Assembly: GCA_937892995.1 (NCBI GenBank)
Contig: CALBJS010000285.1
Span: 1 to 17,470 of the forward strand
DNA length: 17,470 nucleotides
Direction of reading: 5' to 3'
Source of the DNA: an uncultured Peptococcaceae bacterium
GTDB taxonomy: Bacteria; Bacillota; Desulfitobacteriia; Desulfitobacteriales; Syntrophobotulaceae
The translations under genes and the position numbers were made by a program. Numbering within the stretch: position 1 is the stretch's first letter; the number at the start of each line of letters is the position of its first letter. The notes below the pieces were generated by a model that was not told where the DNA came from, searched no databases, and was given only the letters and a program-made list of their open reading frames with translations. Below are positions 1 to 8,421 of this stretch, piece by piece.

Positions 1-1431
1 GCTTTGAAAGAAGCCGGTGTGCCTGTGACCTATATAAGTGAAATAACCGGTTTTCCGGAAATCCTGGATGGGCGGGTGAAGACCTTGCATCCTAAGATTC
101 ATGGGGGGATACTGGCTATGGATACCCAGGAACATAAGGCCCAGTGCTTGGAGGCCGGTATCGATTTGATTGATCTAGTCTGTGTTAATCTTTATCCTTT
201 TAGAGAAACCATTGCCAAGGAACACGTAACCTTTGAGGAAGCTATAGAAAATATCGATATTGGTGGTCCCACCATGGTCCGTTCAGCGGCTAAAAATCAT
301 AGCAGGGTTACTATTGTTGTTAATCCCGCCAGTTATGGGGAGATTCTGGAGAGTCTTAAAGAAAATGGTTCAATCCCTCTGGTATTGCGGAAGAGATTAG
401 CTGCCGAAGCTTTTGCTCATACTGCGGAATATGATCGTCTTATCGCCGGCTATTTGGAAGGACAGATTGATACGGAGACCTATTTTCCTAGGAATCTTCG
501 TCTTTTTGCTACTAAGGTACAGGATTTGCGTTATGGAGAGAACCCGGGGCAGAAAGCAGCTTTTTATGCCGACCCGGAAGCAGGGAAAGGAACCCTGGCT
601 TTTGGGCAACAACTTCAAGGTAAGGAGCTTTCTTATAATAACTGGATGGATATGGATGCCGCTTGGGAGATCGTTGCCGAATATGAAGACACAGCTTGTG
701 TAATAATCAAACATACTAATCCTTGTGGAGTGGCTCTAGGAGGCTCTGTCTTGGAAGCGTATGAAAGAGCCTTGGAAGCAGACCCCGTTTCGGCTTTCGG
801 CGGTATTATCGCTTTTAATAGGGTAGTCGATGAAGATACGGCTGCGGAAATTAAAGGGAGATTCTATGAAGTAATCGTAGCTCCGGATTTTAGTCCTAAG
901 TCTAAGGAGATACTGGCAGATAAAGCTAATCTTCGTCTCTTCGCGGTTGGTAGAGGAGAATGTTGTGTTACGCGGGGTTGGAAAATAAAAACGGTTAATG
1001 GAGGTTTTCTTGTCCAGGAAGAGGATCGAGGCATTATCCCTGCTACCGAGTGGGAGGTAGTATCTGAACAAAAACCTTCCGAGGATGATCTGACAGAATT
1101 GGAATTTGCCTGGAAAGCCTGCAAACATGTCAAATCCAATGCTATCGTGGTATCTAACAAGAAACAGATACTTGGAGTAGGTGCCGGACAAATGAACAGA
1201 GTAGGGTCAGCTAAGATAGCCTTAGATCAGGCAGGCGAACAAACAAAAGGAGCTTATTTAGCTTCTGATGCTTTTTTCCCATTTCCAGATTCGGTGGAAC
1301 TTGCTCATGATTTCGGAATCAAGGCTATAGTCCAGCCGGGAGGTTCTATCAGGGACAAGGAAGTTATCGAAGCAGCTAACCGTTTGGGAATTATTCTTCT
1401 CTTTACCGGGAGAAGGCATTTCAAGCATTAA
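1..1431 (+). CDS. purH: Bifunctional AICAR formyltransferase / IMP cyclohydrolase, 5' end cut off by window
   Basis: PurH catalyses the last two steps of de novo IMP synthesis: formylation of AICAR with 10-formyl-THF, then ring closure. The open frame runs from base 1 with no start codon of its own. Compared with the usual length of about 510-520 residues, some 35-40 N-terminal residues lie left of the window. Seen in sequence: the cyclohydrolase (MGS-like) part with TGFPEILDGRVKTLHPKIHG and IDIGGPTMVRSAAKNH, then the transformylase part with DLRYGENPGQ, the catalytic KHTNPCG (Lys-His pair), DPVSAFGGI, SNAIV, GAGQMNRV and SDAFFPFPD, ending in the typical FTGRRHFKH. The TTG at base 4 is an internal Leu codon, not a start. 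It is followed 126 bases later by purD in the usual Firmicutes purine-operon order. Confidence 0.97.
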   Translation, partial: ALKEAGVPVTYISEITGFPEILDGRVKTLHPKIHGGILAMDTQEHKAQCLEAGIDLIDLVCVNLYPFRETIAKEHVTFEEAIENIDIGGPTMVRSAAKNHSRVTIVVNPASYGEILESLKENGSIPLVLRKRLAAEAFAHTAEYDRLIAGYLEGQIDTETYFPRNLRLFATKVQDLRYGENPGQKAAFYADPEAGKGTLAFGQQLQGKELSYNNWMDMDAAWEIVAEYEDTACVIIKHTNPCGVALGGSVLEAYERALEADPVSAFGGIIAFNRVVDEDTAAEIKGRFYEVIVAPDFSPKSKEILADKANLRLFAVGRGECCVTRGWKIKTVNGGFLVQEEDRGIIPATEWEVVSEQKPSEDDLTELEFAWKACKHVKSNAIVVSNKKQILGVGAGQMNRVGSAKIALDQAGEQTKGAYLASDAFFPFPDSVELAHDFGIKAIVQPGGSIRDKEVIEAANRLGIILLFTGRRHFKH

Positions 1432-1460
1432 CGGAAAAATAGATATTCAATTAAGAATAT

Positions 1461-1494
1461 AAAGACTCAGCTTTTTTAGAAAAGTTGAGTCTTT
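1461..1494 (+). terminator. Long hairpin between purH and purD
   Basis: A near-perfect 15-bp inverted repeat (AAAGACTCAGCTTTT paired with AAAAGTTGAGTCTTT, one G-T pair) closes on the four-base loop TTAG, 30 bases after the purH stop. No uninterrupted U-tract follows, only CTTTATA, so termination is likely partial. It could instead be an mRNA-processing or stabilising hairpin within the pur operon. Confidence 0.5.
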
Positions 1495-1557
1495 ATACAG
1501 AAATCAGGTTTTTTTGTGGTATCATTTATGGTAAAAGAAAATTAAGGTGGTTGAATA

Positions 1558-2844
1558 ATGAACGGTATTGTCCCGAAAGAAATTGCTAAAAAAAAGAAGA
1601 TTTTAATAGTAGGTTCAGGAGGTCGGGAACATGCTTTGGCCTGGAAGATAGCCCAGAGCCCCCTTTGTGCAGAATTATTTGTTGCTCCGGGTAATGCCGG
1701 GACATTTCAATGGAATATTCCTATCAAAACTAATGATATTCCTGGCTTGATAAAGTTTGTTAAAGAAAGAGCTATTGACCTGACAATAGTGGGACCGGAA
1801 GAACCATTGAGTATGGGTATTGTGGATAGTTTTCAGGCTGAGGGATTGAAGATCTTTGGGCCCTCTAGGGAGGCAGCTCAATTAGAAAGCAGCAAGGCAT
1901 TTGCCAAAAATATCATGGAAGAAGCCAAGGTACCTACCGCTGAATATTGTACCTTTACTGAGATTGGAAAAGCTCGAGAATATATAGGTAAAGAGGGAGC
2001 ACCCATTGTGATTAAGGCTGATGGGCTGGCCGCAGGCAAAGGGGTTATCGTTGCTAATCTTTTTGATGAGGCAGTGGAAGGTATTGAGAAGGTCATGGGA
2101 GGAGCGTTTGGTTCTGCCGGTGATCAGGTAGTAATAGAAGAGTACCTTGAGGGGCAGGAAGTAAGTCTTCTTTGCTTTTGTGATGGGAAGATGGCAGTTC
2201 CCATGGTTGCTGTTCAAGATCATAAAAGAGCCTTAAACGGTGATTTGGGTTTGAATACCGGAGGGATGGGAACATACAGTCCGCCGTCTTTCTGGACTAA
2301 AAAGCTGGAAGAAGAGATAATAGATACGATAGCCTTGCCTACGCTTAAGGTTATGGACCAAAGAGGAACACCATTTACCGGAGTGCTATTCCTTGGGTTA
2401 ATGATCACAGCTCAAGGTCCGAAACTATTGGAATATAATGTGCGTTTCGGAGATCCGGAAACCCAGGTTGTCATGACTTTGCTTAAATCTGATTTAGTTC
2501 CGATCCTAGAGGCCTGTGTAGAGGGATCCCTTTCTACGACTCAGGCTGAATGGTTCGAAGATACAGCTATCTGTGTTGTGATGGCTGCTCCTGGTTACCC
2601 TGGAAGTTATGAGAAGGGGATTACGATCAGTCTTCCTGTCATCGAGAAGGAAACCCAGGTTATTTTCCATGCCGGCACTGAACTTGTTAATGAGAAGTTC
2701 CTAAGTTCCGGTGGGAGAGTATTAGGAGTCACAGTTCGAGAAAATTCGTTAGCTTCGGCTAGAGAAGATGCTTATAGGATTATCTCCAAAATAGATTTTC
2801 CCGAGGCCCATTATCGGACAGATATAGGGATGAAAGGCTTATAG
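1558..2844 (+). CDS. purD: Phosphoribosylamine-glycine ligase (GAR synthetase)
   Basis: PurD joins 5-phosphoribosylamine and glycine using ATP, the second step of purine synthesis, in the cytoplasm. The 428-residue product is about family length, with a short extension before the first strand. Motifs in order: GSGGREHALAWKI (about residues 19-31), GPEEPLSMGIVD, an ATP-grasp core with KADGLAAGKGVIVA and EEYLEGQEVSLLCF, the phosphate/substrate loop GLNTGGMGTYSPP, and the metal-binding LEYNVRFGDPETQ. The ATG at 1558 is preceded by AAGGTGG at 1544-1550, a well-spaced ribosome binding site. It follows purH after 126 bases containing a hairpin, and metF starts 32 bases after its stop, so purD and metF probably share a transcript. 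Confidence 0.97.
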   Translation: MNGIVPKEIAKKKKILIVGSGGREHALAWKIAQSPLCAELFVAPGNAGTFQWNIPIKTNDIPGLIKFVKERAIDLTIVGPEEPLSMGIVDSFQAEGLKIFGPSREAAQLESSKAFAKNIMEEAKVPTAEYCTFTEIGKAREYIGKEGAPIVIKADGLAAGKGVIVANLFDEAVEGIEKVMGGAFGSAGDQVVIEEYLEGQEVSLLCFCDGKMAVPMVAVQDHKRALNGDLGLNTGGMGTYSPPSFWTKKLEEEIIDTIALPTLKVMDQRGTPFTGVLFLGLMITAQGPKLLEYNVRFGDPETQVVMTLLKSDLVPILEACVEGSLSTTQAEWFEDTAICVVMAAPGYPGSYEKGITISLPVIEKETQVIFHAGTELVNEKFLSSGGRVLGVTVRENSLASAREDAYRIISKIDFPEAHYRTDIGMKGL

Positions 2845-2876
2845 ATGTCGAGTTGTAAAGAGAGGGGGCTAATTTA

Positions 2877-3758
2877 ATGTATTTGAATGAATTATTCAGT
2901 CAGAAAAAAGCAGTGGTTTCTTTTGAAATTTTCCCGCCGAAACTTACTTCTTCGATAGACGTTATTTACGATACGATCGATGCCCTAGCACCTTTAAGAC
3001 CGGATTATATCAGTGTGACCTATGGGGCAGGGGGGAGCACCACCAAAACCACGGTAGAAATAGCCTCTATTATTACCAATAAATATAATATTAATTCTTT
3101 AGCTCATCTTACCTGTTTTAACTCTACCCAAAGAGAGATCGATGAAGTCCTTACCGACTTAGCCAATAAGAATGTTCGGAACATTTTGGCCTTAAGGGGT
3201 GATGTGCCTCGCGATTTTGAGGGTGATGCAGGGAAAAAGCGAGAATATAAATATGCTTCGAATCTGACTCAATATATAAACGATAATTATAATTTCTGTC
3301 TTGGTGGGGCCTGTTATCCTGAAGGTCATCCGGAATGCCCTAATCTAGACAAGGACGTGGAGAATCTTAAGCGGAAAGTAAAGGCGGGGGTTAGCTTTCT
3401 AATTACCCAGCTCTTTTTTGATAACGAAGCTTTTTATAGGTTTAAAGAGAAGGTAGATAAGCTTGATATCAAAGCCCCGATTCAAGCTGGAATAATGCCT
3501 ATAACCAACCGCAAACAGATTGAAAGGATCGTGGAACTCACTAATGCCAAGATTCCGCCAAAGCTTATCCGTATTCTTGATAAATTCGAACATAATAAGG
3601 AAGCGATTAAAGATGCCGGCATTGCTTATGCTACCGAGCAGATTATTGAGCTTCTAGCCAACGATATTGATGGCATCCATATTTACACCATGAATAGGCC
3701 TCAGGTGGCTAAAGATTTGGTTAGGAATTTGGAATCGCTGCTTTATGCAGTTAATTAG
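2877..3758 (+). CDS. metF: Methylenetetrahydrofolate reductase
   Basis: This enzyme reduces 5,10-methylene-THF to 5-methyl-THF, feeding methionine synthesis and, in acetogenic or related anaerobes, the methyl branch of the Wood-Ljungdahl pathway. The 293-residue protein is the usual length for the bacterial single-domain TIM-barrel form. Visible family motifs are SFEIFPPK near the N-terminus (with the catalytic Glu), DYISVTYGAGGS, HLTC, ILALRGDVP, GGACYPEGHPE, QLFFD and GIMPI. The ATG at 2877 follows the ribosome binding site AGAGGGGG (2861-2868). It lies 32 bases downstream of purD. Co-transcription with purine genes makes sense because both use folate one-carbon units. No partner metV-like or zinc-finger domain is present in the window. 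Confidence 0.95.
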   Translation: MYLNELFSQKKAVVSFEIFPPKLTSSIDVIYDTIDALAPLRPDYISVTYGAGGSTTKTTVEIASIITNKYNINSLAHLTCFNSTQREIDEVLTDLANKNVRNILALRGDVPRDFEGDAGKKREYKYASNLTQYINDNYNFCLGGACYPEGHPECPNLDKDVENLKRKVKAGVSFLITQLFFDNEAFYRFKEKVDKLDIKAPIQAGIMPITNRKQIERIVELTNAKIPPKLIRILDKFEHNKEAIKDAGIAYATEQIIELLANDIDGIHIYTMNRPQVAKDLVRNLESLLYAVN

Positions 3759-3767
3759 AATGGCATC

Positions 3768-3836
3768 ACAGCACTAAACACATCCTATGCCGTTGTAACG
3801 ATTTGCTAAGTAATACACAAATATCGTTAATGCTGT
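3768..3836 (+). promoter_or_regulatory. Inverted repeats and putative promoter upstream of the DNA methyltransferase
   Basis: The 137-base gap before the methyltransferase holds nested inverted repeats: ACAGCA (3768-3773) with TGCTGT (3831-3836), and inside it TAACGATTTG (3796-3805) with CAAATATCGTTA (3818-3829), which pair apart from a two-base bulge. A TATAAA (3848-3853) just downstream could be a -10 box; no good -35 is visible. The inner repeat could be an operator bound by the methyltransferase's own helix-turn-helix, or simply an RNA hairpin. Confidence 0.35.
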
Positions 3837-3895
3837 ATAGCAGATCCTATAAAGAGTAGACAGTTTAAGAAAATATAGAGTTCTGGGTGAAAGGA

Positions 3896-5929
3896 ATGCA
3901 GGAAAAAATTATAGATGCTGGTAAAACGGCTGAAATTTTAGGCATATGCAAAGCCAGTGTTCGCAACTGGCTTAAACATGGTTATCTGAAAGCGGTAGAT
4001 CCCAAGGCAAAATATTTTCAAACCTCTGAGGTTCTCCAGCTTAAAGAGGCTATTGCGGCAGGGAAGATAGACCGTCTTAAGAAAAGAGCGAATAAGATCA
4101 GCACGGCAAAAAACTTTCTTCCCATCGAATACCTTAAGAATGAAGAAAATCGTCTCCTGATTAGCCATCTCATTGAGTATATCAAACAACATGATATTGA
4201 GAAAAGGATGGCTATTTTCGTATTGGCCCTAAATTTATTTTGCCGCCACGGCGACCTTAAATTAACAGAGTTTGCACAGCTTATTCCTTTGCGGTCGGAA
4301 AATTTTTGGAGAAAGTCTGTATATACGGAATTCCAAAGCTTTTTTGTAGAGATTAGAAAGATAAGCCATTTTGACGAGAAAAAAGCCTTAATCCCAATTT
4401 CAAAGGAAGCAGAAGCACTGGAAAATTTATTTAATTATTCCCTGCCCCCGGAAAGGGATGTCTTGGGGATAGTTTATCAAGCCCTGAGTAACGAGGGTAA
4501 AAAAGCTAAATTAGGATCATATTTTACTCCGCTGGAGATAGTGGATCGTATAGTAAGTGAAAATATTAAGCCCGGGCAAAAAGTACTTGACCCTTGCTGT
4601 GGAACCGGACAATTTCTTTTATCTTTTGCTGATTATCTTCAAGAACCGGATAGTATTTTTGGGATAGATATAGACCCTACGGCTGTAAGAATTGCAAGGT
4701 TAAATTTGTTGCTTAGATTTTCTGGGGATTTTAGCCCCAGAATTTTCCATTTGGATACTTTGGGAGATTTGATTGTTGATGATAAGTCAGCCGATTCTTT
4801 TTTTAATTTAGAGAATGGGGTGAAAAAGGATAAAAAGGTTTCCTTTTTGCAGGCGGAAGAGTATGATCTCGTAGCTACTAATCCTCCGTGGGGAGCGAAA
4901 ATTCCTCGAAATACTTTTAATAAATTAAGCACTGCGTTGCCAGAAATTACTTCGGGCGAGTCTTTTTCTTATTTTCTGCGAGTCAGCCTGTCTCTATTAA
5001 AGAATGGTGGGAGGTTATCCTTTGTCCTGCCTGAGGCCATACTCAGTGTCCGTACTCACTGCGATATTCGAAAATATATCCTGGATAACTGCCGAATAAT
5101 AAGAATAGAATGCTTAGGAAAAAGGTTTAAAAACGTCTTATCCTCTGTTATTAGATTGGATTTAGTGAAAGAAAAGCCTTGCGGTGACGAGTCGATCTTG
5201 ATTCGAAGGCCCGGAGAAGAGTACCGGGTTGCCCAAAAAAGGTTTCAGAGTAATAAATGGTATGTTATGGATGTTTATTTTAAGGAACAAGATGAGCAGA
5301 TTTTAGGTAAGGTCTTGCAGACTGAATACACCACTTTGGAAGGAAAAGCCGATTGGGCCTTGGGTATTGTAACAGGTGATAATCGGAAATTTTTGAAAGA
5401 CAAGCGTGAAAACGGTTATGAGCCTATCTATAAGGGTTCGGATGTAGGTGCTTTTATTTTGAAAAATACGGAAACTTATATTAAGTTTTCACCTGAAACT
5501 TTTCAACAAGTGGCTCCTGTTGAAAAATATCGGGCTAAAGAAAAACTGATCTATAAGTTTATTTCTAATATTCCTGTTTTTGCCTATGACAATAAAGGTA
5601 GTCTTACTTTAAATAGTGCCAACATCTTAATCCCCAAAATGGAATACCCGCTAAAAGTCATCCTGGCTTTATTTAATAGTAGTCTTTATAGATATATGTA
5701 CATGAAGAAATTTAATACAATTAAAATACTGAGGGGAGATATCGAACAGCTTCCTCTTCCGTTATGGAAAAAAGAAGTGTTCGATAGCATTATTAGAATG
5801 GTGGACAGGATAATCCAAGGGGAAAAGGAGTTTTCTGTTTTAGATGATTATATTATGGAACAGTTCGCTCTTTCTAAGGATGAAAAGTCTTATATAAAGT
5901 CATGCTTAGAATCCGGTAAGAATGTATGA
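3896..5929 (+). CDS. Solitary N6-adenine DNA methyltransferase with N-terminal helix-turn-helix
   Basis: The product (677 residues from ATG 3896, or 680 from GTG 3887) is a class I SAM-dependent DNA adenine methyltransferase of the gamma, HsdM/type IIG-like group. Residues 1-50 look like a MerR/excisionase-type helix-turn-helix (KTAEILGICKASVRNWLKHG). After a helical linker comes SYFTPLEIVDRIV, motif I DPCCGTGQF (about residue 232), GIDIDPTAVRIARLN, and catalytic motif IV NPPW (about 329). The last third (IYKGSDVG, YRAKEKLIYK, LNSANILIP, LPLPLW) resembles the TaqI-like C-terminal target-recognition domain. No PD-(D/E)XK nuclease motif is apparent and no restriction gene adjoins it. GGGTG at 3885-3889 can serve ATG 3896 with six-base spacing, so I prefer that start. 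Recognition site cannot be predicted. Confidence 0.85.
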   Translation: MQEKIIDAGKTAEILGICKASVRNWLKHGYLKAVDPKAKYFQTSEVLQLKEAIAAGKIDRLKKRANKISTAKNFLPIEYLKNEENRLLISHLIEYIKQHDIEKRMAIFVLALNLFCRHGDLKLTEFAQLIPLRSENFWRKSVYTEFQSFFVEIRKISHFDEKKALIPISKEAEALENLFNYSLPPERDVLGIVYQALSNEGKKAKLGSYFTPLEIVDRIVSENIKPGQKVLDPCCGTGQFLLSFADYLQEPDSIFGIDIDPTAVRIARLNLLLRFSGDFSPRIFHLDTLGDLIVDDKSADSFFNLENGVKKDKKVSFLQAEEYDLVATNPPWGAKIPRNTFNKLSTALPEITSGESFSYFLRVSLSLLKNGGRLSFVLPEAILSVRTHCDIRKYILDNCRIIRIECLGKRFKNVLSSVIRLDLVKEKPCGDESILIRRPGEEYRVAQKRFQSNKWYVMDVYFKEQDEQILGKVLQTEYTTLEGKADWALGIVTGDNRKFLKDKRENGYEPIYKGSDVGAFILKNTETYIKFSPETFQQVAPVEKYRAKEKLIYKFISNIPVFAYDNKGSLTLNSANILIPKMEYPLKVILALFNSSLYRYMYMKKFNTIKILRGDIEQLPLPLWKKEVFDSIIRMVDRIIQGEKEFSVLDDYIMEQFALSKDEKSYIKSCLESGKNV

Positions 5930-6057
5930 TTGTATTGCTTATATAAGAGATACTTGTATTTAGAGTAAAATAACGGCTTAAAGGGAGAGCTTACTTCGTA
6001 ACTTGATGTAAATCCACATAAAATTGTTTTTTAACAACTTAAGAATAGAAGATTAAT

Positions 6058-7386
6058 TTAGAGAATATAGATATAAGTTAGAGCGAAGACTGTTAAGAGA
6101 ATCTCCATGAAGATGATTGGGAGGAGCGATTTGATGAAATCTGCCTTGAAGTATTGGAGAGTTACAATTTGACAAAGATGGGCCGGAGAGGTCATAGTTC
6201 CAAAAAGGCCTGCAATGTAACCCATAGCGATTACATCCATATTACCTGGAGCTAAGGGGATAATCAAGGGGAAGGCTACAGCTACAAAACCTTGAGGGCT
6301 TCCGACTAGAAGACCGATGACAAAGGCTGTGATGCTAATAATGGCGACGGCAGGGATCCCGGAACTCTCAAAGACTAAGACAATCTGATCTATTGTACCT
6401 GTAGTATCTAACATTTGTTGAAAAAAGAGGATAGTTATTACCCCCCAAAGCATGGGAAAGTCAAAAGAAGATATCAACATCCCTTTTATCTTATGAATAT
6501 TTAGTTTGAGAATCATAGTCATACAACTAACTACTAGGATTAAAGCGAGAGCGGTATTCATATCCCAAACAACGACTAACAGAATGTTTATAAAGATTGG
6601 TCCGGCAGCAAGAAGGATGCTACGAATGGCCATTTTAGCACTTAGAGAAGTCTTTTCCGGAAGTGTTTGGACTTCGGAAGTTGTGGTGTCACAGGGGGTT
6701 TCAGAGTTGGTATTATTCTGATTTCTAATGAGAATTTCTTGATAGTGTATGTTTTTGTCTTGGGTGTCTTCTCGGTTAACAATGTCCTTATTTCGGAAGG
6801 ACTTGCCAGTCAAAAGAACAAAAACGCCAATAATAATAGCAGCTATACTAAAGATGAACTGATTACCGATTATAGTACCTACCGGGATTCTAGTGAGTTG
6901 GCTGGCAAGTAGAATAGCCGGAAGAATAGGGTTAGTAAACTCCCAAACATGGCGGAACCAGTAGTTAATAGCAGTAAGCCTTTCCGGAGATAGTTGATAG
7001 CGTTTGGCAGCTTCTTTTACTAAAGGGGCCGAGAAGATAGCTCCACCAAAAGACGGAAGAAATCCTAAAAAGGCAGGCATGAAGCCTAGAAGAATTCGAT
7101 CGCTTCTAAATAGCTTACGGGCCGATGCCGTAAAGTCTTTGAGGATGCCACTCGTTCGCAGCAAATATTCCAGACACATCACTAAATATAAGGTTATTAT
7201 CATAAACCAGGTTTCCGGCTTGATTACGGTTTGTTTTACAGAAAAGATAAGCTTGCTAGTTTCGGGGGTTGTGATCAGAAAAAGGAGCAGGGTGGAAGCC
7301 AGCATAGCGTTACCAAATGGGGTCTTTCTTTTTAAAAGGAAGACCATCAAAGTCAAAACAGCTAACATTTTAAGTAGGATTATCAT
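6058..7386 (-). CDS. DUF401 family integral membrane protein (putative permease)
   Basis: A hydrophobic protein of 442 residues (ATG at 7386; TTG at 7392 gives 444) with about ten or more membrane segments and a hydrophilic central loop (around residues 215-250, rich in Asn, Gln and Thr). It matches the DUF401/TIGR00529 family, distantly related to the ArsB/NhaD/gluconate-type ion transporter fold. Typical short motifs are PSFGGAIFSAPLVKEAAKR, VWEFTNPILPAILLA, GSPQGFVAVAFPLI and TSPAHLCQI; the paired re-entrant-type GGAIFSAP and GSPQGF segments suggest two-fold pseudo-symmetry. The substrate is unknown for the family. AGAAAGG (7397-7403) lies 10 bases before the ATG and 4 before the TTG, so the start is uncertain by two codons. 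It is convergent with the methyltransferase and divergent from the lipoprotein, so likely monocistronic. Confidence 0.85.
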   Translation of the reverse strand: MIILLKMLAVLTLMVFLLKRKTPFGNAMLASTLLLFLITTPETSKLIFSVKQTVIKPETWFMIITLYLVMCLEYLLRTSGILKDFTASARKLFRSDRILLGFMPAFLGFLPSFGGAIFSAPLVKEAAKRYQLSPERLTAINYWFRHVWEFTNPILPAILLASQLTRIPVGTIIGNQFIFSIAAIIIGVFVLLTGKSFRNKDIVNREDTQDKNIHYQEILIRNQNNTNSETPCDTTTSEVQTLPEKTSLSAKMAIRSILLAAGPIFINILLVVVWDMNTALALILVVSCMTMILKLNIHKIKGMLISSFDFPMLWGVITILFFQQMLDTTGTIDQIVLVFESSGIPAVAIISITAFVIGLLVGSPQGFVAVAFPLIIPLAPGNMDVIAMGYIAGLFGTMTSPAHLCQIVTLQYFKADFIKSLLPIIFMEILLTVFALTYIYIL

Positions 7387-7416
7387 AAGCAATGTACCTT
7401 TCTGTGATTATTCTCT

Positions 7417-7433
7417 AACTATTATAAATAGTT
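7417..7433 (-). promoter_or_regulatory. Palindrome overlapping the probable -10 box of the DUF401 gene
   Basis: AACTAT-TATAA-ATAGTT is a perfect 6-5-6 inverted repeat. On the minus strand it contains TATAAT (complement of 7421-7426) about 30 bases before the DUF401 start, positioned as a -10 box. No convincing -35 is seen 17 bases upstream. A repressor could bind here, but small AT-rich palindromes also arise by chance. Confidence 0.35.
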
Positions 7434-7648
7434 TGGAACTGAATAGATATAGAAAAAGTATTTTCCGCAGACTTGGATTTGTTCATTAGATTCTAAAGAG
7501 TTAATACGTCTATATCTGTGAAAGAAAAGACCATCATGGCTTAAGCTAAAAAAATAATTTAAGGCGTTTAACTAAAGACTTTATCGTTCGTATTTTAAAT
7601 ATTAACGAAAGCGAAGAAATTGAATTAATTTTTTGGAGGGAAACAAGA

Positions 7649-8242
7649 GTGAAAAAATCATTAAAGGCTATTGGGATTGCCCTTCTTTGTTTAATTGTTG
7701 TATTTTCTCTAGCAGGCTGTACTGCAGTCCAAAATGAAGCTGATGCCGATATTGAGGCAGAAAATAACGTTGGAGCTGGTTATTCTAATCCAAGTCAGCC
7801 TGTTTCAAATAATGGAAGTACCCCTGTAGACCAGGGTAGGGATGAGCATAGTTCTGTCAGCTTTGGACAAGTGGGAGAGGACGCTAACCAAGGCAACCTA
7901 AAACAATGGGATGGGGTAAAAGGTAAGATTCTTACTGATAATTATCCTCTGGAAATTATAAAATATCTCGAAACTAATAAAAAAAAAGAAACTCAGCAGG
8001 CCTTTAATATCAACAACAGGACCTATCTGGTAATGACTATGGGACAACAAGGATCTGCGGGTTACTTTATCGAATTGAAAGAGCTTGTCTTCAAAGAAGG
8101 AGTGCTCAAAGCTTCTATCAAGTATAACAGACCTGGAAAGAATGATATGGTAGCAACTGTTATTACTTATCCTAGCTTAGTGATTGAAACAGATGGCATT
8201 TATGAAGGACATTATTTGATAGAGTATGATATTGAGCACTAG
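7649..8242 (+). CDS. Lipoprotein with PrcB-like C-terminal domain
   Basis: A 197-residue predicted lipoprotein. Residues 1-23 are a lipoprotein signal peptide (MKKSLKAIG, a hydrophobic core, then the lipobox LAGC with Cys24). Residues about 25-90 are low-complexity, rich in Asn, Ser, Glu and Gly, probably a linker from the membrane. Residues about 115-190 resemble the PrcB C-terminal domain: YLVMTMGQQGSAGYFIELKE, a VLKASIKYNRPGKNDM segment and TYPSLVIE. In other bacteria such domains occur in accessory subunits of surface proteases and in stand-alone clostridial lipoproteins; no protease gene adjoins this one. The GTG start at 7649 is supported by GGAGGG (7635-7640) with eight-base spacing. 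It is followed by two hairpins including a terminator, so it is probably transcribed alone. Function unknown; the domain match is by eye. Confidence 0.75.
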   Translation: MKKSLKAIGIALLCLIVVFSLAGCTAVQNEADADIEAENNVGAGYSNPSQPVSNNGSTPVDQGRDEHSSVSFGQVGEDANQGNLKQWDGVKGKILTDNYPLEIIKYLETNKKKETQQAFNINNRTYLVMTMGQQGSAGYFIELKELVFKEGVLKASIKYNRPGKNDMVATVITYPSLVIETDGIYEGHYLIEYDIEH

Positions 8243-8260
8243 CAAAACTTAAACGTTTTG
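8243..8260 (+). repeat. Small hairpin directly after the lipoprotein stop
   Basis: CAAAAC-TTAAAC-GTTTTG is a perfect 6-bp stem with a six-base loop, beginning at the base after the stop codon. It may assist transcript ending together with the GC-richer hairpin downstream. Confidence 0.4.
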
Positions 8261-8282
8261 TCTCCCTCACCCCTTAGGCACC

Positions 8283-8311
8283 CCCCTATTTTGTGTTTGA
8301 GGGGTTTTTTT
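8283..8311 (+). terminator. Rho-independent terminator of the lipoprotein gene
   Basis: CCCCT (8283-8287) pairs with AGGGG (8300-8304) across a 12-base loop and is followed immediately by seven T residues. The stem is short but the T-run is clear. It separates the lipoprotein from the MFS promoter, which starts 12 bases later. Confidence 0.7.
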
Positions 8312-8322
8312 ATTGACTATTT

Positions 8323-8365
8323 GTAAAATGCTTAACAGTTACGAATAAGACAATTTTGATATTAT
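8323..8365 (+). promoter_or_regulatory. Crp/Fnr-type operator and promoter of the MFS gene (site 1)
   Basis: GTAAA-ATGC-TTAAC (8323-8336) is a 14-bp two-fold box with FNR/CprK-like layout (five-base half sites, four-base spacer). A probable -10, TATTAT (8360-8365), follows after 23 bases, so the box centre is near -42 where a class II activator contacts polymerase. There is no -35 hexamer. The same arrangement recurs at 10549 and 11875. Confidence 0.6.
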
Positions 8366-8421
8366 AAAAATGTTATAAGCGGAAACGTAATTTGAATTAT
8401 GCAAAGGAAGGTTTTGTGAAT

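Noticed and set aside
3796..3836. CRISPR or riboswitch in the gap after metF
   Set aside because: Only single inverted repeats are present; no direct repeats with spacers and no recognisable riboswitch core.
3887..5929. Complete restriction-modification system
   Set aside because: No nuclease or specificity gene is adjacent and no PD-(D/E)XK motif was seen in the methyltransferase.
6023..6041. Possible terminator between the convergent methyltransferase and DUF401 genes
   Set aside because: TTGTT-TTTT-AACAA is only a 5-bp AT stem; too weak to call a terminator in AT-rich DNA.
6506..7489. Plus-strand open frames opposite the DUF401 gene
   Set aside because: They lie antisense to a gene with clear family motifs, lack ribosome binding sites and show no family resemblance; they are shadows of its codon use.
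7584..7609. Inverted repeat TCGTT ... AACGA before the lipoprotein gene
   Set aside because: Five-base arms 15 bases apart are expected by chance, and no promoter hexamers line up with them.
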